Assembly (NCBI GenBank): GCA_003996215.1
Contig: QJPP01001738.1
Coordinates: forward strand, 124,001 to 188,000
Direction of reading: 5' to 3'
Origin: Jaltomata sinuosa
Lineage: Eukaryota; Streptophyta; Magnoliopsida; Solanales; Solanaceae
Length of the DNA stretch: 64,000 bases
How positions within the stretch are numbered: position 1 is the first letter of the stretch; each line of letters starts with the position of its first letter. The notes under the pieces were generated by a model. It was not told the origin of the DNA, ran no database searches, and saw only the letters and a program-made list of their open reading frames with translations. Shown here piece after piece: positions 44,501 to 55,146 of the stretch. The position numbers and the translations under genes were made by a program.

Positions 44501-47497
44501 TATCTTGTTCTTCTGATATACCTGTAGGTTAAGATACATAGGATGCTATTGCAGTCAAGGTTCCGGACCAGAAAGAAAGAAGAGGCCGACCTTTTCTTTG
44601 TGCCTGCTTATCCTAAATGTGTTCGAGTGATGGGCGGCCTGAATGACAAGGAGATTAATCAGACCTATGTGAAGGTAGTAAAGATCAGGAACCTTAAAAT
44701 TACATTTGTGATGTCAAAAAGCTTTCTAAGCTCTATTTATTGCTATAGTTGAATAATAGAGATATTTTTGCTTTGTTTAGAGCTTCAGCTGAAATGTCAC
44801 TGTATACGTTTTCCTTTATGTATGATCTTCTCTCTCTCGAAACCTTTTGCTTGCAGGTGTTAAGTCAAATGCCATATTTCAGGTTATCTGGTGGCCGCAA
44901 CCACATATTTGTCTTCCCAAGGTATAAGTAGTCACATGGAGGTCTTTAAAACTCATAAGGGAATGGATAGGAATCCAATTATGAGATACTTGCTTCACAG
45001 ATTAAATAGATGACCCAATGACTTATGGAATTTGTAAAAGCTGGTATATGAATACGACAGGCATATCTAAGTTCTGCATGGGCTTGGATGTAGATATAAA
45101 GGCACAATCTCAAAGTTGCAATCCAATAAAAATATCGCCTAATGGTAGTTGTGCTGCATTTGTCAAAACTGCCATTTGAGTAAGGCAGTAATAGCCATGT
45201 TCTGAACTGGGATGTAGATGTGAAGCCTCAACTTCAACGTTGCAGTCAAATAAAATATTGATCACCCATTGTTACCTGTGCTAAATGCTGTTGCAAATAG
45301 ACATGCAGCTAAATTTCTCTTAGTTGCATTTTCAATTGAAAGAATTACACCTTTTCTTATGAGTGTTACTTTTGCTGAACTGCAGTGGTGCTGGAGCTCA
45401 TTTATTTAAATCTTGGGCGACATTCTTGAATCGGTCTATAATTCTTACCCCTGAGGTAAAGTCTTACAAACTGTCAGTCTATAATCCTTACCCCTCATGT
45501 ACAGTCGTAGAAAATGTTTCATGGGTTGCTGCGCTGTCATTCACTATGCAGTGATCTATTTTTTTCTCTCTCTCACGGAACGTCAACTCGCTCACACTGT
45601 CTGTATGTTGTTTTCATGGTCAGTTTTGTTGTGACAATTCAATGTATCATGTACAGAGCCAGCCTAAAGAAAATAAATTTGTATCTTTCTGTCCAGAGAC
45701 ATGAGGCTATTAGCGGGTTCCTAGCAATTACAATGAGTTTACTCATGTTATTCTTTATGTTTGTTGTCTTAACACACTTGTACCTAGTCTTGCCTGTTAT
45801 CTTCAATAAGTTAATACACATTCAGTCTTCCATGTTGAGGAATATCATTGCATCTAATGCAGGGAGATCGCACAGATAAAAGAGACACTAGTGCCTTTAA
45901 TACATGGAAAGATATTATCATACCTGGAAACATTGATGATGGGATGACTACTCATGGCTCTAGGATAGTTGAGCCTTTGCCTTTATCAAAGAGGAAACAT
46001 TTAGCGAACTATTTAGGTCGAGCACAAGGAAAGGTGGGTCGCCTTCGGTTGATAGAACTCTCGAAGCAATTCCCAGACAAGGTAAGCTTCTCCTTGTCTC
46101 CATTGATTTTCCCTCTTTGATGCATGTAGCTCACATCTTGGTCTAGAATAGTGACTTTACTGGCAAAAAGTGTCTGCTCTATTGATTACGAAATATCCAG
46201 ATATTTTTAGGCGTGTATAATACAGTAATCCCTGCATGCACTGTTGATTTCTAGACATATCTAAGTTTGATACTTCAATTCATACTTATGGTCGTTTTCC
46301 TTGGGAAGCATTTTTCTTATGATTGTTTGACTCAAAAGTCTAGTACAGAAATCATCATTTTACTCTGTGTAATGTCCTATTTAAGTTCCTCCAGTTTCTC
46401 ACATCTCCCTGAACTGGTTCCAGCAGAATTAATTGTATAACGAATATCTCAAAAGTAATTTTCTCCAATGGAAAAATTTCCCTACCTCCCAAAAGATATA
46501 ATTGTTCACTGAAATCCTGAACCCTCCTAATTTTCTCAAATCTCTGTCAAATTTTATCTTCCACTGCTACTGCCTTGCTGCCGATGCTAGGCTAGTGATA
46601 ACAACCTTTGTCCTATATGTTGATAACATAAAAAGTAGCTAAGCGGTCAAGCAGTATTCCATCGATTCTTTACCAGGTACATGGATTTCTCAGTTTATCT
46701 GCATGAGTGAGAATCCTATAGTTCTCCAAAACCATTAATTATATTTGCTTCCAGTTGAGTCCCATATAAAGTCTTTTTTGTACAAAAGATGGTCTTTTTG
46801 ATTCTATCAACAGTTGGAATGTCCAGAATTGAAATTCAGTGGTCCTGACAAGCTAGGAAGGAAGGAATATTTTGAACATCTCCGCAATGCCAAGTTCTGC
46901 CTAGCTCCACGTGGTGAATCATCATGGACACTTCGCTTTTACGAGTCCTTCTTTGTGGTTAGTCTCTTATATCTTGTGTGCACTACTAAAGTTTGTCAAA
47001 CTGCACTTTCCTAAGCTGCTTTATGCTATTGTCGTGTTATACAGGAATGTGTTCCAGTAATCCTGTCGGACCAAGCAGAATTACCATTTCAGAATGTGAT
47101 CGACTACTCCCAGATATCAATCAAATGGCCATCCACTCATATAGGAACTGAACTATTGGACTACCTAGAATCAATACCTGGTCAGCACACTGCCTTTTAT
47201 TGTTCTAGCATCTTGCATTAGAGTTAGTAGCCAATGGATTTATGACACAACCTTCTTTCATTCTCAGATAAAGACATCGAAGAAATGATAGCGAGGGGTC
47301 AAAAGATCAGGTGCTTGTTCGCTTATACTCCCGAGTCTGACTCCTGCTCTGCATTTAATGCAATTATGTGGGAACTGCAGAGAAAAGTAAGGCAATTCCA
47401 CCAGTCATCAGAAACTTTCTGGCTCCATAATAGAACTATAGTCAACAGAAATTTGGTGGAATTCAGCAAGTGGAAGCCACCCATGCCTCTGCCTTGA
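41537..47497 (+). CDS. Exostosin-family (GT47-type) glycosyltransferase, eight exons
   Basis: A type II Golgi membrane glycosyltransferase, probably of cell-wall polysaccharide or glycoprotein synthesis; the sugar and acceptor cannot be told from sequence. Exons: 41537-41923, 44528-44674, 44857-44921, 45386-45455, 45863-46081, 46814-46957, 47045-47180, 47268-47497. All use GT/AG, and phases join without a stop to 465 residues. A short basic cytosolic tail is followed by one membrane anchor (about residues 29-48, IGALALVIITFFLTRIF). The exostosin domain runs from LKIYVYDE (about 92) to LECPELKF, NAKFCLAPRGESSWTLRFYE and ECVPVILSDQAELPFQNVIDY, the conserved nucleotide-sugar-binding part of GT47. 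The C-terminus is WKPPMPLP. Intron 1 (2.6 kb) holds four retroelement insertions. Looks intact. Confidence 0.93.
41960..42077 (-). mobile_element. Short RTE-tail retroelement (TS-SINE-like) in exostosin intron 1
   Basis: Perfect 15-bp target duplication tattatgagaaactt at 41945-41959 and 42078-42092. On the minus strand the 118-bp body ends attacactgggcatgttgt, the same 3' tail as the RTE LINE family. An internal segment (ggggagggtaaagtgtacgt, then agacgggt) is present twice in tandem at about 41997-42051. Confidence 0.88.
42126..42308 (-). mobile_element. tRNA-derived SINE in exostosin intron 1
   Basis: Perfect 16-bp target duplication tggaatttgtgttagt at 42110-42125 and 42309-42324. On the minus strand the head has a box B (ggttcaaatc), then cctgttgcaggtgggaggta, then cgaggtgcgcacaagctggc, and an A-rich tail. 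This matches a common Solanaceae SINE type (recalled). It sits about 30 bp from the previous insertion. Confidence 0.92.
43370..43850 (+). mobile_element. L1-type LINE 3' fragment in exostosin intron 1
   Basis: A zinc-binding (zf-RVT) remnant: WKNKTPYKVDCFAW, then GYEMCTRCPLCEGLEEVKHL and LLHCHFTHQMW at 43400-43600, and WHSIPTAIWWTLWRERNHTI at 43690-43745. Stops and a frameshift break it. It is 5'-truncated; no poly-A or target duplication was identified. The minus-strand ORF at 43537-43785 is its shadow. Confidence 0.8.
43914..44101 (-). mobile_element. tRNA-derived SINE in exostosin intron 1
   Basis: Target duplication accagcactttc at 43902-43913 and 44102-44113. On the minus strand: a box A-like tggagcaccagtaaagttg, a box B gggttcgagcc, then ccatgatgcttgcatcatgg (an inverted repeat) and a body ending ctttggtacg. 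It differs from the SINEs at 42126 and 11751, so at least two SINE families have used this locus. Confidence 0.9.
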
Positions 47498-48720
47498 ATA
47501 TGTTTTACACAACTTGTAGATCAATTGTGCTTTTGTTATAGTTAGTTGCATTTGTAATTGTTCCAGAGCTATAAAGAAAATCTCACTAATTATTCTTTCT
47601 TTTTTCACACTGATAAAAAAAAATTTGCACTTTCTTTTTTCGTGTTTTGTCCTTAAAAATTGTATGATGTATTAGGTTGTCACAGCAATTGTGGTTCCTT
47701 AGGCCTGTATGAAGACTGAAGTTAAGCTGCCCTGCTTAGTGGTTTTCATATGTGTTTTCCTCGAGCTTCAACTGTATTTTCGGATTCATTTATGAGCTGT
47801 GAATTTAGTTAAGTTAATTGTGTAAATATATTTATCTGTACGTGCTTTTGGCATAAATCATACTACTATTGATAGTGGATGATCCATTCTGTCGTCAATT
47901 ATGTTCAAGTAATGAATGAGTTATATCTCATGTCTAATGCTGCTTATTTTAAACTTAATACATACCATAATTTATTCGATTCGTTATATTTTCTGTTCCT
48001 TTCATAATATTAAAAACTTGCCTTAATTATGTGGTACGGTTAAGTTATCAATTTATATTGATACCTACGATTTTATTAAAATAAATCTCATAATCAATTT
48101 GTTACATTTTTCATCAAATTGAGCCAAAACTTGGTAGTATACACGATGTGGAGAAACTCTGTTTCATTTACGTGAATCGCTCAAGGGACACAACAATAAC
48201 ATACCTTATGTAATTCCTCACAAGTAGAGTATGTGTAAGATGGTGTGTACGTATACTTTATTCTTACCTTATAAAGGTAGAGAGGTTGTTTTCAGTACAT
48301 CTTCGGCTCAAGTAAAAGCATTTGAAAGCAATCGCTTAAGGGAATAACCACAAAATGTGGTCTTCATTTTTATTTAATTTAGTGAGCAGCAAGTGACAAA
48401 TAGTAACATGTAAAACCAGAACTTTCAAGAACTTTAGTTGATGAAGCAAAAACCAAATCTTCAAATAGGTGACACCACAACCACAAAAAATCTCAAGACA
48501 TTCTAAACCCTGTGGACCTCAGCTTTTGCTAGGTGTAAACCCAATCAAAAGCTCTTTTAACTTTAGCAAGAAGAATTCATATAATAAGTTTAAAGGACAA
48601 CCCAGCATAATCAAAGAGGCTTTAATCTGAAATTTCCCATATTGGATCTCCTCAAAGATTGAATAGAGAAACTTTCACAAACCTCACATTTCTTTCTCCT
48701 ACTTTCTTGGTTGGGAGGAA
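47498..48720. other. Intergenic region between exostosin and PsbP-domain genes
   Basis: 3' flank of the exostosin-family gene, AT-rich. The only recognised element is the RTE-tail insertion at 48189-48329. The 5' leader of the PsbP-domain gene is probably within the last 200 bases; I found no distinctive promoter motif. Confidence 0.45.
48189..48329 (-). mobile_element. Short RTE-tail retroelement (TS-SINE-like)
   Basis: A 141-bp body flanked by aatcgctcaaggga (48175-48188) and aatcgcttaaggga (48330-48343), a 14-bp target duplication with one mismatch. On the minus strand it ends aggtatgttattgttgtg. An internal word, agccgaagatgtactgaaaa, corresponds to the gagccgg...tatcggaaa segment of the RTE LINE. 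Confidence 0.82.
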
Positions 48721-50307
48721 ATGGGGACATTTGTATACAGCAGCAGCTGCCTTTCTTGGAAAAACAATCTAAGCAGACAGGTGAATCTGTCTCAGCAGGT
48801 GGCAGAAAAAGGGTGTTCAAGAATCAAGGCTTCTGCTTGTTCTACAGAAGATATGAGTGTGAATCAGGATTGTGAGAAATCTGCAGGCTCATTGAATAGG
48901 AGGTCAGCTATTGTATCTGGTGCTTCTTTGATTTCATCAGTACTGCTTGGTTTTCCTGGAGAGGGATCTGCTGCAGTTAAACAAGGTCTTCTGGCAGGGC
49001 GAGTTCCTGGACTTTCTGAACCAGATGAAGAAGGTTAGTCTCATACCCACACTTCATAACACTGCAGTAAGCTTATTGACATGTTCATGAGTGATGCTGG
49101 AAAACATGAACAATTAGTAGACTCTTACTAAGTCAAATGGTATTATACATTAACTTCAGATTGCAACAAAAGATTGTTCCTAGACTGGAAAATGCATGTA
49201 GACAGAGACTACATTCACATAATAAAGAACACTTGGACAACATGTAATCCTATCAGAAACACAGAAATCCTACAACACTTCCTCACATAATTGAAATTCT
49301 TAGCATCTCTGTGTACTTTTTCTTTTTCCAAGTAAATGTTCATCTTAACAAGGAAAAAATTGCTCAGGCAGGTTGGAGGACATACCGAAGACCGGATGAG
49401 AAGTCAGGTGGACATGGTGTTGGATGGAGTCCTATGATTCCTTATACTTTTTCCGTGCCTGATAAATGGGAAGAGGTAAGAATCTGTTTATTCACAAGTA
49501 CACGTATTTCAACATTCGACAATGTCAAAGAAATTGCCTTTAAGCTTGATACTAATCAACTTGGCATGACTGGACATACCTTACTCAGGTTCACTGTTGA
49601 TGTTTTCACCTGTTGAACAGGTCCCTGTGTCAATTGCTGATCTAGGTGGTACAGAGATTGACTTGAGATTCGCGAATCCCAAAGAAGGGCGTGTCTTTGT
49701 AATTGTGGCTCCTGTTAAAAGATTTTCAGATGGTGAGCATCTCATATTTTTCCTTCCTTCCTTCCATTCTAGTACTGATGAAGCTAAGAACTAAAAGAAA
49801 AAGTGATCTAAGGTGAACATAGGGATGAACATGTAAAAACATACTGGCAAATAAATATAATCAACTCAATTTGTCTCTAATGGATTCAATCTTGGTGGTA
49901 TTCTACTCAAAATATGACGTAGATATTGGTGAAGAAGCTACCATAGAACAAATTGGACCTCCAGATAAAGTGATTAGCGCATTTGGGCCTGAAGTCATTG
50001 GAGAGAATGTTGAAGGTAAAGTCTTAAGATCTGAAGTAGCAGAGCATTTGGGAAGAACATATTACCAGTTTGAATTAGAGCCACCACATGTAATGATCAC
50101 AGCAACAGCCGCTGGAAATCGCCTATACTTGTTCAATGTCACTGGAAATGGTAAGGAAATAGGAATCAAATCCATGCTTTCTATCTTCAGAAATCTGCTA
50201 TTATAAATTGTTCAAATCAAACAACTCAATGTGATTTCACAGGTCTTCAATGGAAAAGGTACTACAAAGATTTGAGAAAGATTGCGGAGTCATTCAGGGT
50301 TGTCTGA
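48721..50307 (+). CDS. PPD4: PsbP-domain thylakoid-lumen protein (PPD4-like), five exons
   Basis: A PsbP-related protein of the chloroplast lumen, associated with photosystem function; the precise role of this subfamily is not well defined. Exons: 48721-49033, 49372-49475, 49621-49732, 49923-50150, 50243-50307. GT/AG borders and phases join to 273 residues. The N-terminus looks like a chloroplast transit peptide, followed by a twin-arginine lumen signal (LNRRSAIVSGASLISSVLLG, cleavage likely near SAA). The PsbP fold covers about residues 105-272: GVGWSPMIPYTFSVPDKWEE, VSIADLGGTEIDLRFANP, FGPEVIGENVEGKVL, YYQFELEPPHVMITATAAGN, and RYYKDLRKIAESFRVV. From memory this resembles Arabidopsis PPD4 (At1g77090); not searched. 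Frame intact. Confidence 0.9.
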
Positions 50308-50643
50308 TTGGCACATCGACCCCATGTGTGATAGCACCTTAGCAGAAGTGGCATCCAAGAGGAAGAGTCGTATAACCATAAATATTTACAAGAATCCACA
50401 TCACCTCTAGTAGAATATACAGCTGAATATATGAGAGGAGAATTTCCTCTAGATTGAGTTCTGTAAAAGTTTTAGCTACCAATGATTATTGTAAACTGTT
50501 TACCTCACAAATATAACAAGTCTTCAGAAGAGGTGCCTCTTCTGATTGATTGCTGCATCAGGTATTGATACCTCTGTTTGATTGTCACTGCAATCACCTC
50601 AACACTGTCCATTTGGCTAAAGTTAGTAACCTGTTTTAGAAGT

Positions 50644-52368
50644 TTACTCTGGCAATACTTGCATAAGACTAGTCTCTGGTCCATGGAGCATGACCACACT
50701 ACACCCTGGTGTCTTCTGAGACCCTTTATTTGACAAGGCAAACCTCATCCTTTCGGCTTTCTCCCATCTTTCAGCAGCAGCATATATATTTGAAAGAATC
50801 ACATAATGTGCATCATCACTGGAATCACTACTGTAGTTCAGTTTTCTGACCTCTTTCAGAAAGTTCTCCACCACATCTGTGTCTGAGTGAACCCGGCATG
50901 CTCCGAGCAGAGCCCCTAAAACTGTGGCATTTGGTGTGACAGGCATCCCTTTTATCAAGTCACAAGCCTCCTCTAATTTTCCGGCCCTTCCCAAAAGGTC
51001 TACAAGACAACCATAATGCTTGATGCTCGTCGTCAAGGCATGTTTCTCCATCCTGGAGAAAATCTCTAAACCTTCCTCCACAAATCCACCATGGGCACAA
51101 GCCGATAGCACTGAGAGAAATGTTATATCATTAGGTTTCACTCCTGAACTATCCATTTTCTCAAAATAATTAATTGCCTCTGCACAGTGACCATGGTTGG
51201 CAAAACCAGATATTAGTGAGTTCCAAGCAGCAGCATTTTTAACTAACATTCCTTCAAAAATCAATCTGGCATTACTTAAATCCCCACATTTTGCATACAT
51301 GTCAACCAACCCATTAAGAACATATTGATTCAATTCAATCCCTTTCCGAATTATCATTTCATGTATATCCTTGCCAACATCCAGCAATGCTAACTGAGCA
51401 CAAGCCGATAAAACACTAACAACAGTAACCTCATCTGGTTCAAGACCCTCATCTTGCATTCTTGTAAATGCTTCCAAGGCTTCTTCACACAACCCATTCT
51501 GTGTATAACCACATATCAATGAATTCCAATTCACCAAGTTCTTCATAGTCATCCTATCAAATATGGCCTTGGCACTCTTAACATCACCCTTCTTGAAATA
51601 ACCAGAAATCATCGACGACCAGACATAAAAATTTCTTGTTGGCATCACCTCAAACAGTTCCCTTGCAGTATCCATATCCCCATTACTAGCATACCCATCA
51701 ACCATCACACTCCATGTCACAACATTCCTCAACTCATCTGGCACTCGATCAAAAAACCTCCGAGCCATCACCATATCTCCATTTCTCGCGTACCCATCAA
51801 TCATTTCATTCCAAGTAACAATCGTCTTCTCAGACATATTCTCAAACAATAAAAATGCAGTCTTTATATCACCCCTCTTCATATATCCTCCTATCATAGC
51901 ATTCCATGTTATCACATTTCTTTCAGGCATATAATCAAACACTTTCCGGGCACTCCGAATTTCACCACACTTCCCATACATATCCAATAATGCAGTTCCC
52001 ACCATTACATTACAATCAAATCCTGATTTCACAGATTCAGCATGTAAGGATTTGCCAAGTGTAAGCAGTGAAAGTGAAGCACATGCCTTTAGCACCAAAG
52101 GAAGAGCACCCACTATTGAACTTCCATTGACACGATTATGGGTATATGTTAAAAGGGCTTCTTTGAATTTTCCTTGAGATATGCAGTTCTTTATGCTGTA
52201 TGACCAATTTGTTAATGGGTTTGTGATGTTATTCAATGAACACAATCCAGAACTTTGAATTTGGCAGTTCGGATTGTTGTTTTTCATGTTAAATTGAGGA
52301 ACATTTCTAAATTCTTGAGGGCCTATGATAAAGTTTCTTGCTTTCATTGCACTTCTGCAATTGTCCAT
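50644..52368 (-). CDS. Pentatricopeptide repeat protein, PLS class with E-type tail
   Basis: A single-exon gene of 574 codons, typical of organelle-targeted RNA-binding PPR proteins. Repeats run from about residue 55 to 490, with the characteristic ITWNAMIGGYMKRGDIKTAF, VTWSVMVDGYASNGDMDTAR and YGCLVDLLGRAGKLEEA units in PLS alternation. The end (VLGALLGACRVHSDT, YVILSNIYAAAERWEKAERM, GCSVVMLHG) is an E/E+-type extension; there is no DYW domain. Such proteins usually take part in C-to-U editing or other RNA processing in mitochondria or plastids; the target is unknown. The N-terminus is not a clear transit peptide. It converges with the PsbP-domain gene (about 340 bp between stop codons). Confidence 0.92.
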   Translation of the reverse strand: MDNCRSAMKARNFIIGPQEFRNVPQFNMKNNNPNCQIQSSGLCSLNNITNPLTNWSYSIKNCISQGKFKEALLTYTHNRVNGSSIVGALPLVLKACASLSLLTLGKSLHAESVKSGFDCNVMVGTALLDMYGKCGEIRSARKVFDYMPERNVITWNAMIGGYMKRGDIKTAFLLFENMSEKTIVTWNEMIDGYARNGDMVMARRFFDRVPDELRNVVTWSVMVDGYASNGDMDTARELFEVMPTRNFYVWSSMISGYFKKGDVKSAKAIFDRMTMKNLVNWNSLICGYTQNGLCEEALEAFTRMQDEGLEPDEVTVVSVLSACAQLALLDVGKDIHEMIIRKGIELNQYVLNGLVDMYAKCGDLSNARLIFEGMLVKNAAAWNSLISGFANHGHCAEAINYFEKMDSSGVKPNDITFLSVLSACAHGGFVEEGLEIFSRMEKHALTTSIKHYGCLVDLLGRAGKLEEACDLIKGMPVTPNATVLGALLGACRVHSDTDVVENFLKEVRKLNYSSDSSDDAHYVILSNIYAAAERWEKAERMRFALSNKGSQKTPGCSVVMLHGPETSLMQVLPE

Positions 52369-53319
52369 TAGTTCTTTTGAGTTTTAGTCCTTGTGTTTTC
52401 TGATAATTATACTTACGGCCCTTTTGAATTTCAAATTACGCTGTGAACTGAAAAAGATATAGATTACGTATATAATTAATTCTAAATTTGGAATTAAGAC
52501 ATAATTAATTAATCGTACGAAATAAACTTGTCTAACCATACTTATATCAAGTGAGTGAATGAATGAAATTTGCAAACGTTCTAGCTTATATTGCCCTTAG
52601 CTATTTCCTAACAAAATCCACTTATCAATTATTGACAAGTAATTGATTTAACCTCAATTAGTTAGTTGATGAGTGTATTTTTTTGTTTGCATAATTTAAT
52701 ATTCTCTTATTTCGAATTGAATACTATATTTCTCTTACATTAATTTCATATATATTAGATGATATTTGAATTTTGCATTTTGTTCTTGAAAATCAAAACT
52801 AAAATGCATTAATACCAAATCATGCATTATCATTTTCTCTAAAATGATCATGTTGTATAAAGTCAAATTAATTTTGTTGTTGATCTGTATATGATAAAGT
52901 ATCAATTGAAAGAATACATCGAGTAATTTGAGGTGATTTAAACATTCAATAATTATATATTAGATTTCAAATTCTTTTAATTTTCTTCGTAAATGGATTT
53001 TAAATTTGAATGTAATATTTACCTATCATTATACCCATCTAATAAAAACATAAAAATACTCGGCTCATAGAGTATTTTTCTGCTTTCATTATATGGGTCC
53101 ATAGAAATAGGTACATATTACATCCAAAATTGAAAAGCAAAAGTTCTAAATCAAATTTAAGCATAATACGAGGTCTTAAGTTCAGATTTAAAAAATGAGG
53201 TGCTAAAATGCAATTTCTCTTTTTTACTTTCCTAGAACCCCCTCCCCCCTTATTGTTGACATTCTAAACTGTATTACCCGTATTGAACCTTTATACGTTT
53301 CCAAGACCCACACAAAAAA
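52369..53319. other. Intergenic region between two divergent PPR genes
   Basis: About 950 bp, AT-rich, no ORF, no TIR or direct repeats recognised. It must hold both promoters. A pyrimidine-rich stretch (ccccctcccccctt, near 53240) lies about 80 bp before the plus-strand PPR start. Confidence 0.5.
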
Positions 53320-55146
53320 ATGGAGCAAAAATTGCTCCAATTTTTACAGAAATGCAAAACTAGGAAACAATTGAAAGAGACCCATCTTCAGATTTTAATC
53401 AATGGCCTCATGAACAGCAACTTTATAGTGCCAAAGCTCATAACTTTTTCCTCAAACCTCATTTCACTTGATTATGCACTTCTTGTCTTTGAAACTTTAC
53501 AAAATCCAAGTCTTGTTTCTTACAACACTTTGATTAAATGCTTCATTGGAAAGACACTGAAATATGCATTATATACTTATAACCAAATGAGGGTATCTAA
53601 TATTACACCTAATAGTTTCACATTTACCTTTCTCTTGAGGTGTTTTGAGTCTTTTGACGCTTTACAAGCTGGTGAATTAGTTCATAGTCAGATTTTGAAA
53701 TTGGGTTTTGAGTCAAATGTGTTTGCTAAGAACACCCTTATGGATTTTTATGCTAAATGTGGTGGGAATTTGGGTTCAGCTCGTAAGGTGTTTGATGAAA
53801 TATCTGAGAGAGATGTTGTGAGTTGGAATACGATAATTGGTGCTTATATGATTCATGGTAATCAAGAATATGCGCTTTGTTTGTTCGAGGCTATGCCGGA
53901 GAGGAATCTAGTTTCTTGGAATTCGGTTATTGCTGGGTTATTGAAGGTTGGGAACATGGAGTTGTCTCGTTCTGTTTTTAAGCGTATGCCGGAGAAGAAT
54001 GATGTTTCTTGGAATACAATGATTTCTGGATATGTGAAGTTGGGTGACATAGAAACTGCTAGAGCTATTTTTGATGAGATGCCGGAGAAAAGTATAATCT
54101 CTTGGACGGCAATGGTGTCAGGATATGCCACAAGTGGTGATTTGCGATCAGCAAGAAAGATGTTTGATCGAATACCAGAAAAAAATGTTGTTTCATGGAA
54201 TGCTATGATTGCTGGATATGTGAATAACCATATGTTTGATGAAGCTCTTTCAGTGTTTCAGCATATGTTGATTGATGGGAATTGCAAACCCAACCAGACC
54301 ACTTTGATTAGTGTGCTCTCAGCTTGTTCACATTTGGGTACTCATGAGCATGGAAAATGGGTTGAGTCTTTTATAAAAAAAAACAGATTTGACTTATCAG
54401 TTCCACTAGGAAATGCTTTAATCGACACATTTGCAAAATGTGGAGATACGGAAAATGCAAAAGCAGTTTTCTTAAGGATGTCCCAGAGATGCATAATTTC
54501 TTGGACTACAATGATTTCAGGATTAGCAGTGAACGGGCATTGCAGAGACGCCCTAGAACTCTATGAAAAGATGTGCTTGGAAGGAGTAGAGCCGGATGAT
54601 GTTGTATTTATTGCTGTTCTTTCAGCTTGCACTCATGGAGGGCTGCTGGAAGAAGGGAAAAGGGTATTTAACCAGATGGTGATTAAGTTTGGCATTAAAC
54701 CGCGGATTGAGCATTATGGATGCATGGTTGATCTTCTTGGCCGAGCTGGAAAGTTTGAAGAAGCATTGAGTTTCATTAAGAGCATGCATTTGGAACCTAA
54801 CACAGTCATTTGGGCCACTTTGCTTTCTGCTTGTAAAATTTATAGAAACGGGGAGTTGTTAGAATCCTTAACCAGGAGGATCCTGGAGCAAGAGCCTAAC
54901 AACCCAAGTTATTTAACATTGATAATGAATTTAAGCTCTTCTATTGGGCGGTGGCAAGATGCCTTGAACTTCCGTATAGCTACTAGAGACCAGGGAATAG
55001 TAAAAATTCCTGGTTGTAGCTCAATCCAAATAGGAAATAATGTCCATGAGTTCTTAGCTAAAGATACAAAGCACCCACGGAGGAAAGAAATCTATAGACT
55101 CTTAGGGTGTTTAAATGGACACTTAAAATTGTGTGAGGTCGAATGA
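53320..55146 (+). CDS. Pentatricopeptide repeat protein, PLS class with E-type tail
   Basis: A single exon of 608 codons. PPR units run from about residue 30 to 520, for example VSYNTLIKCFIGKTL, VVSWNTIIGAYMIHGNQEYA, VVSWNAMIAGYVNNHMFDEA, IISWTTMISGLAVNGHCRDA and YGCMVDLLGRAGKFEEALSF. The E/E+-type end is LLSACKIYRNGELLES, then NLSSSIGRWQDALNFR and KIPGCSSIQIGN, with a short extra tail (LAKDTKHPRRKEIYRLL) and no DYW domain. Start MEQKLLQFLQKCKTRKQLKE is typical of this class. Expected role is organellar RNA editing or processing. It belongs to the same broad subclass as the neighbour at 50644-52368 but is not a close copy. Confidence 0.93.
   Translation: MEQKLLQFLQKCKTRKQLKETHLQILINGLMNSNFIVPKLITFSSNLISLDYALLVFETLQNPSLVSYNTLIKCFIGKTLKYALYTYNQMRVSNITPNSFTFTFLLRCFESFDALQAGELVHSQILKLGFESNVFAKNTLMDFYAKCGGNLGSARKVFDEISERDVVSWNTIIGAYMIHGNQEYALCLFEAMPERNLVSWNSVIAGLLKVGNMELSRSVFKRMPEKNDVSWNTMISGYVKLGDIETARAIFDEMPEKSIISWTAMVSGYATSGDLRSARKMFDRIPEKNVVSWNAMIAGYVNNHMFDEALSVFQHMLIDGNCKPNQTTLISVLSACSHLGTHEHGKWVESFIKKNRFDLSVPLGNALIDTFAKCGDTENAKAVFLRMSQRCIISWTTMISGLAVNGHCRDALELYEKMCLEGVEPDDVVFIAVLSACTHGGLLEEGKRVFNQMVIKFGIKPRIEHYGCMVDLLGRAGKFEEALSFIKSMHLEPNTVIWATLLSACKIYRNGELLESLTRRILEQEPNNPSYLTLIMNLSSSIGRWQDALNFRIATRDQGIVKIPGCSSIQIGNNVHEFLAKDTKHPRRKEIYRLLGCLNGHLKLCEVE

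Noticed and set aside
44749..45879. ORFs of 60-121 codons between exostosin exons
   Set aside because: They run through introns and include exon fragments in the wrong frame. The spliced model uses all conserved residues.
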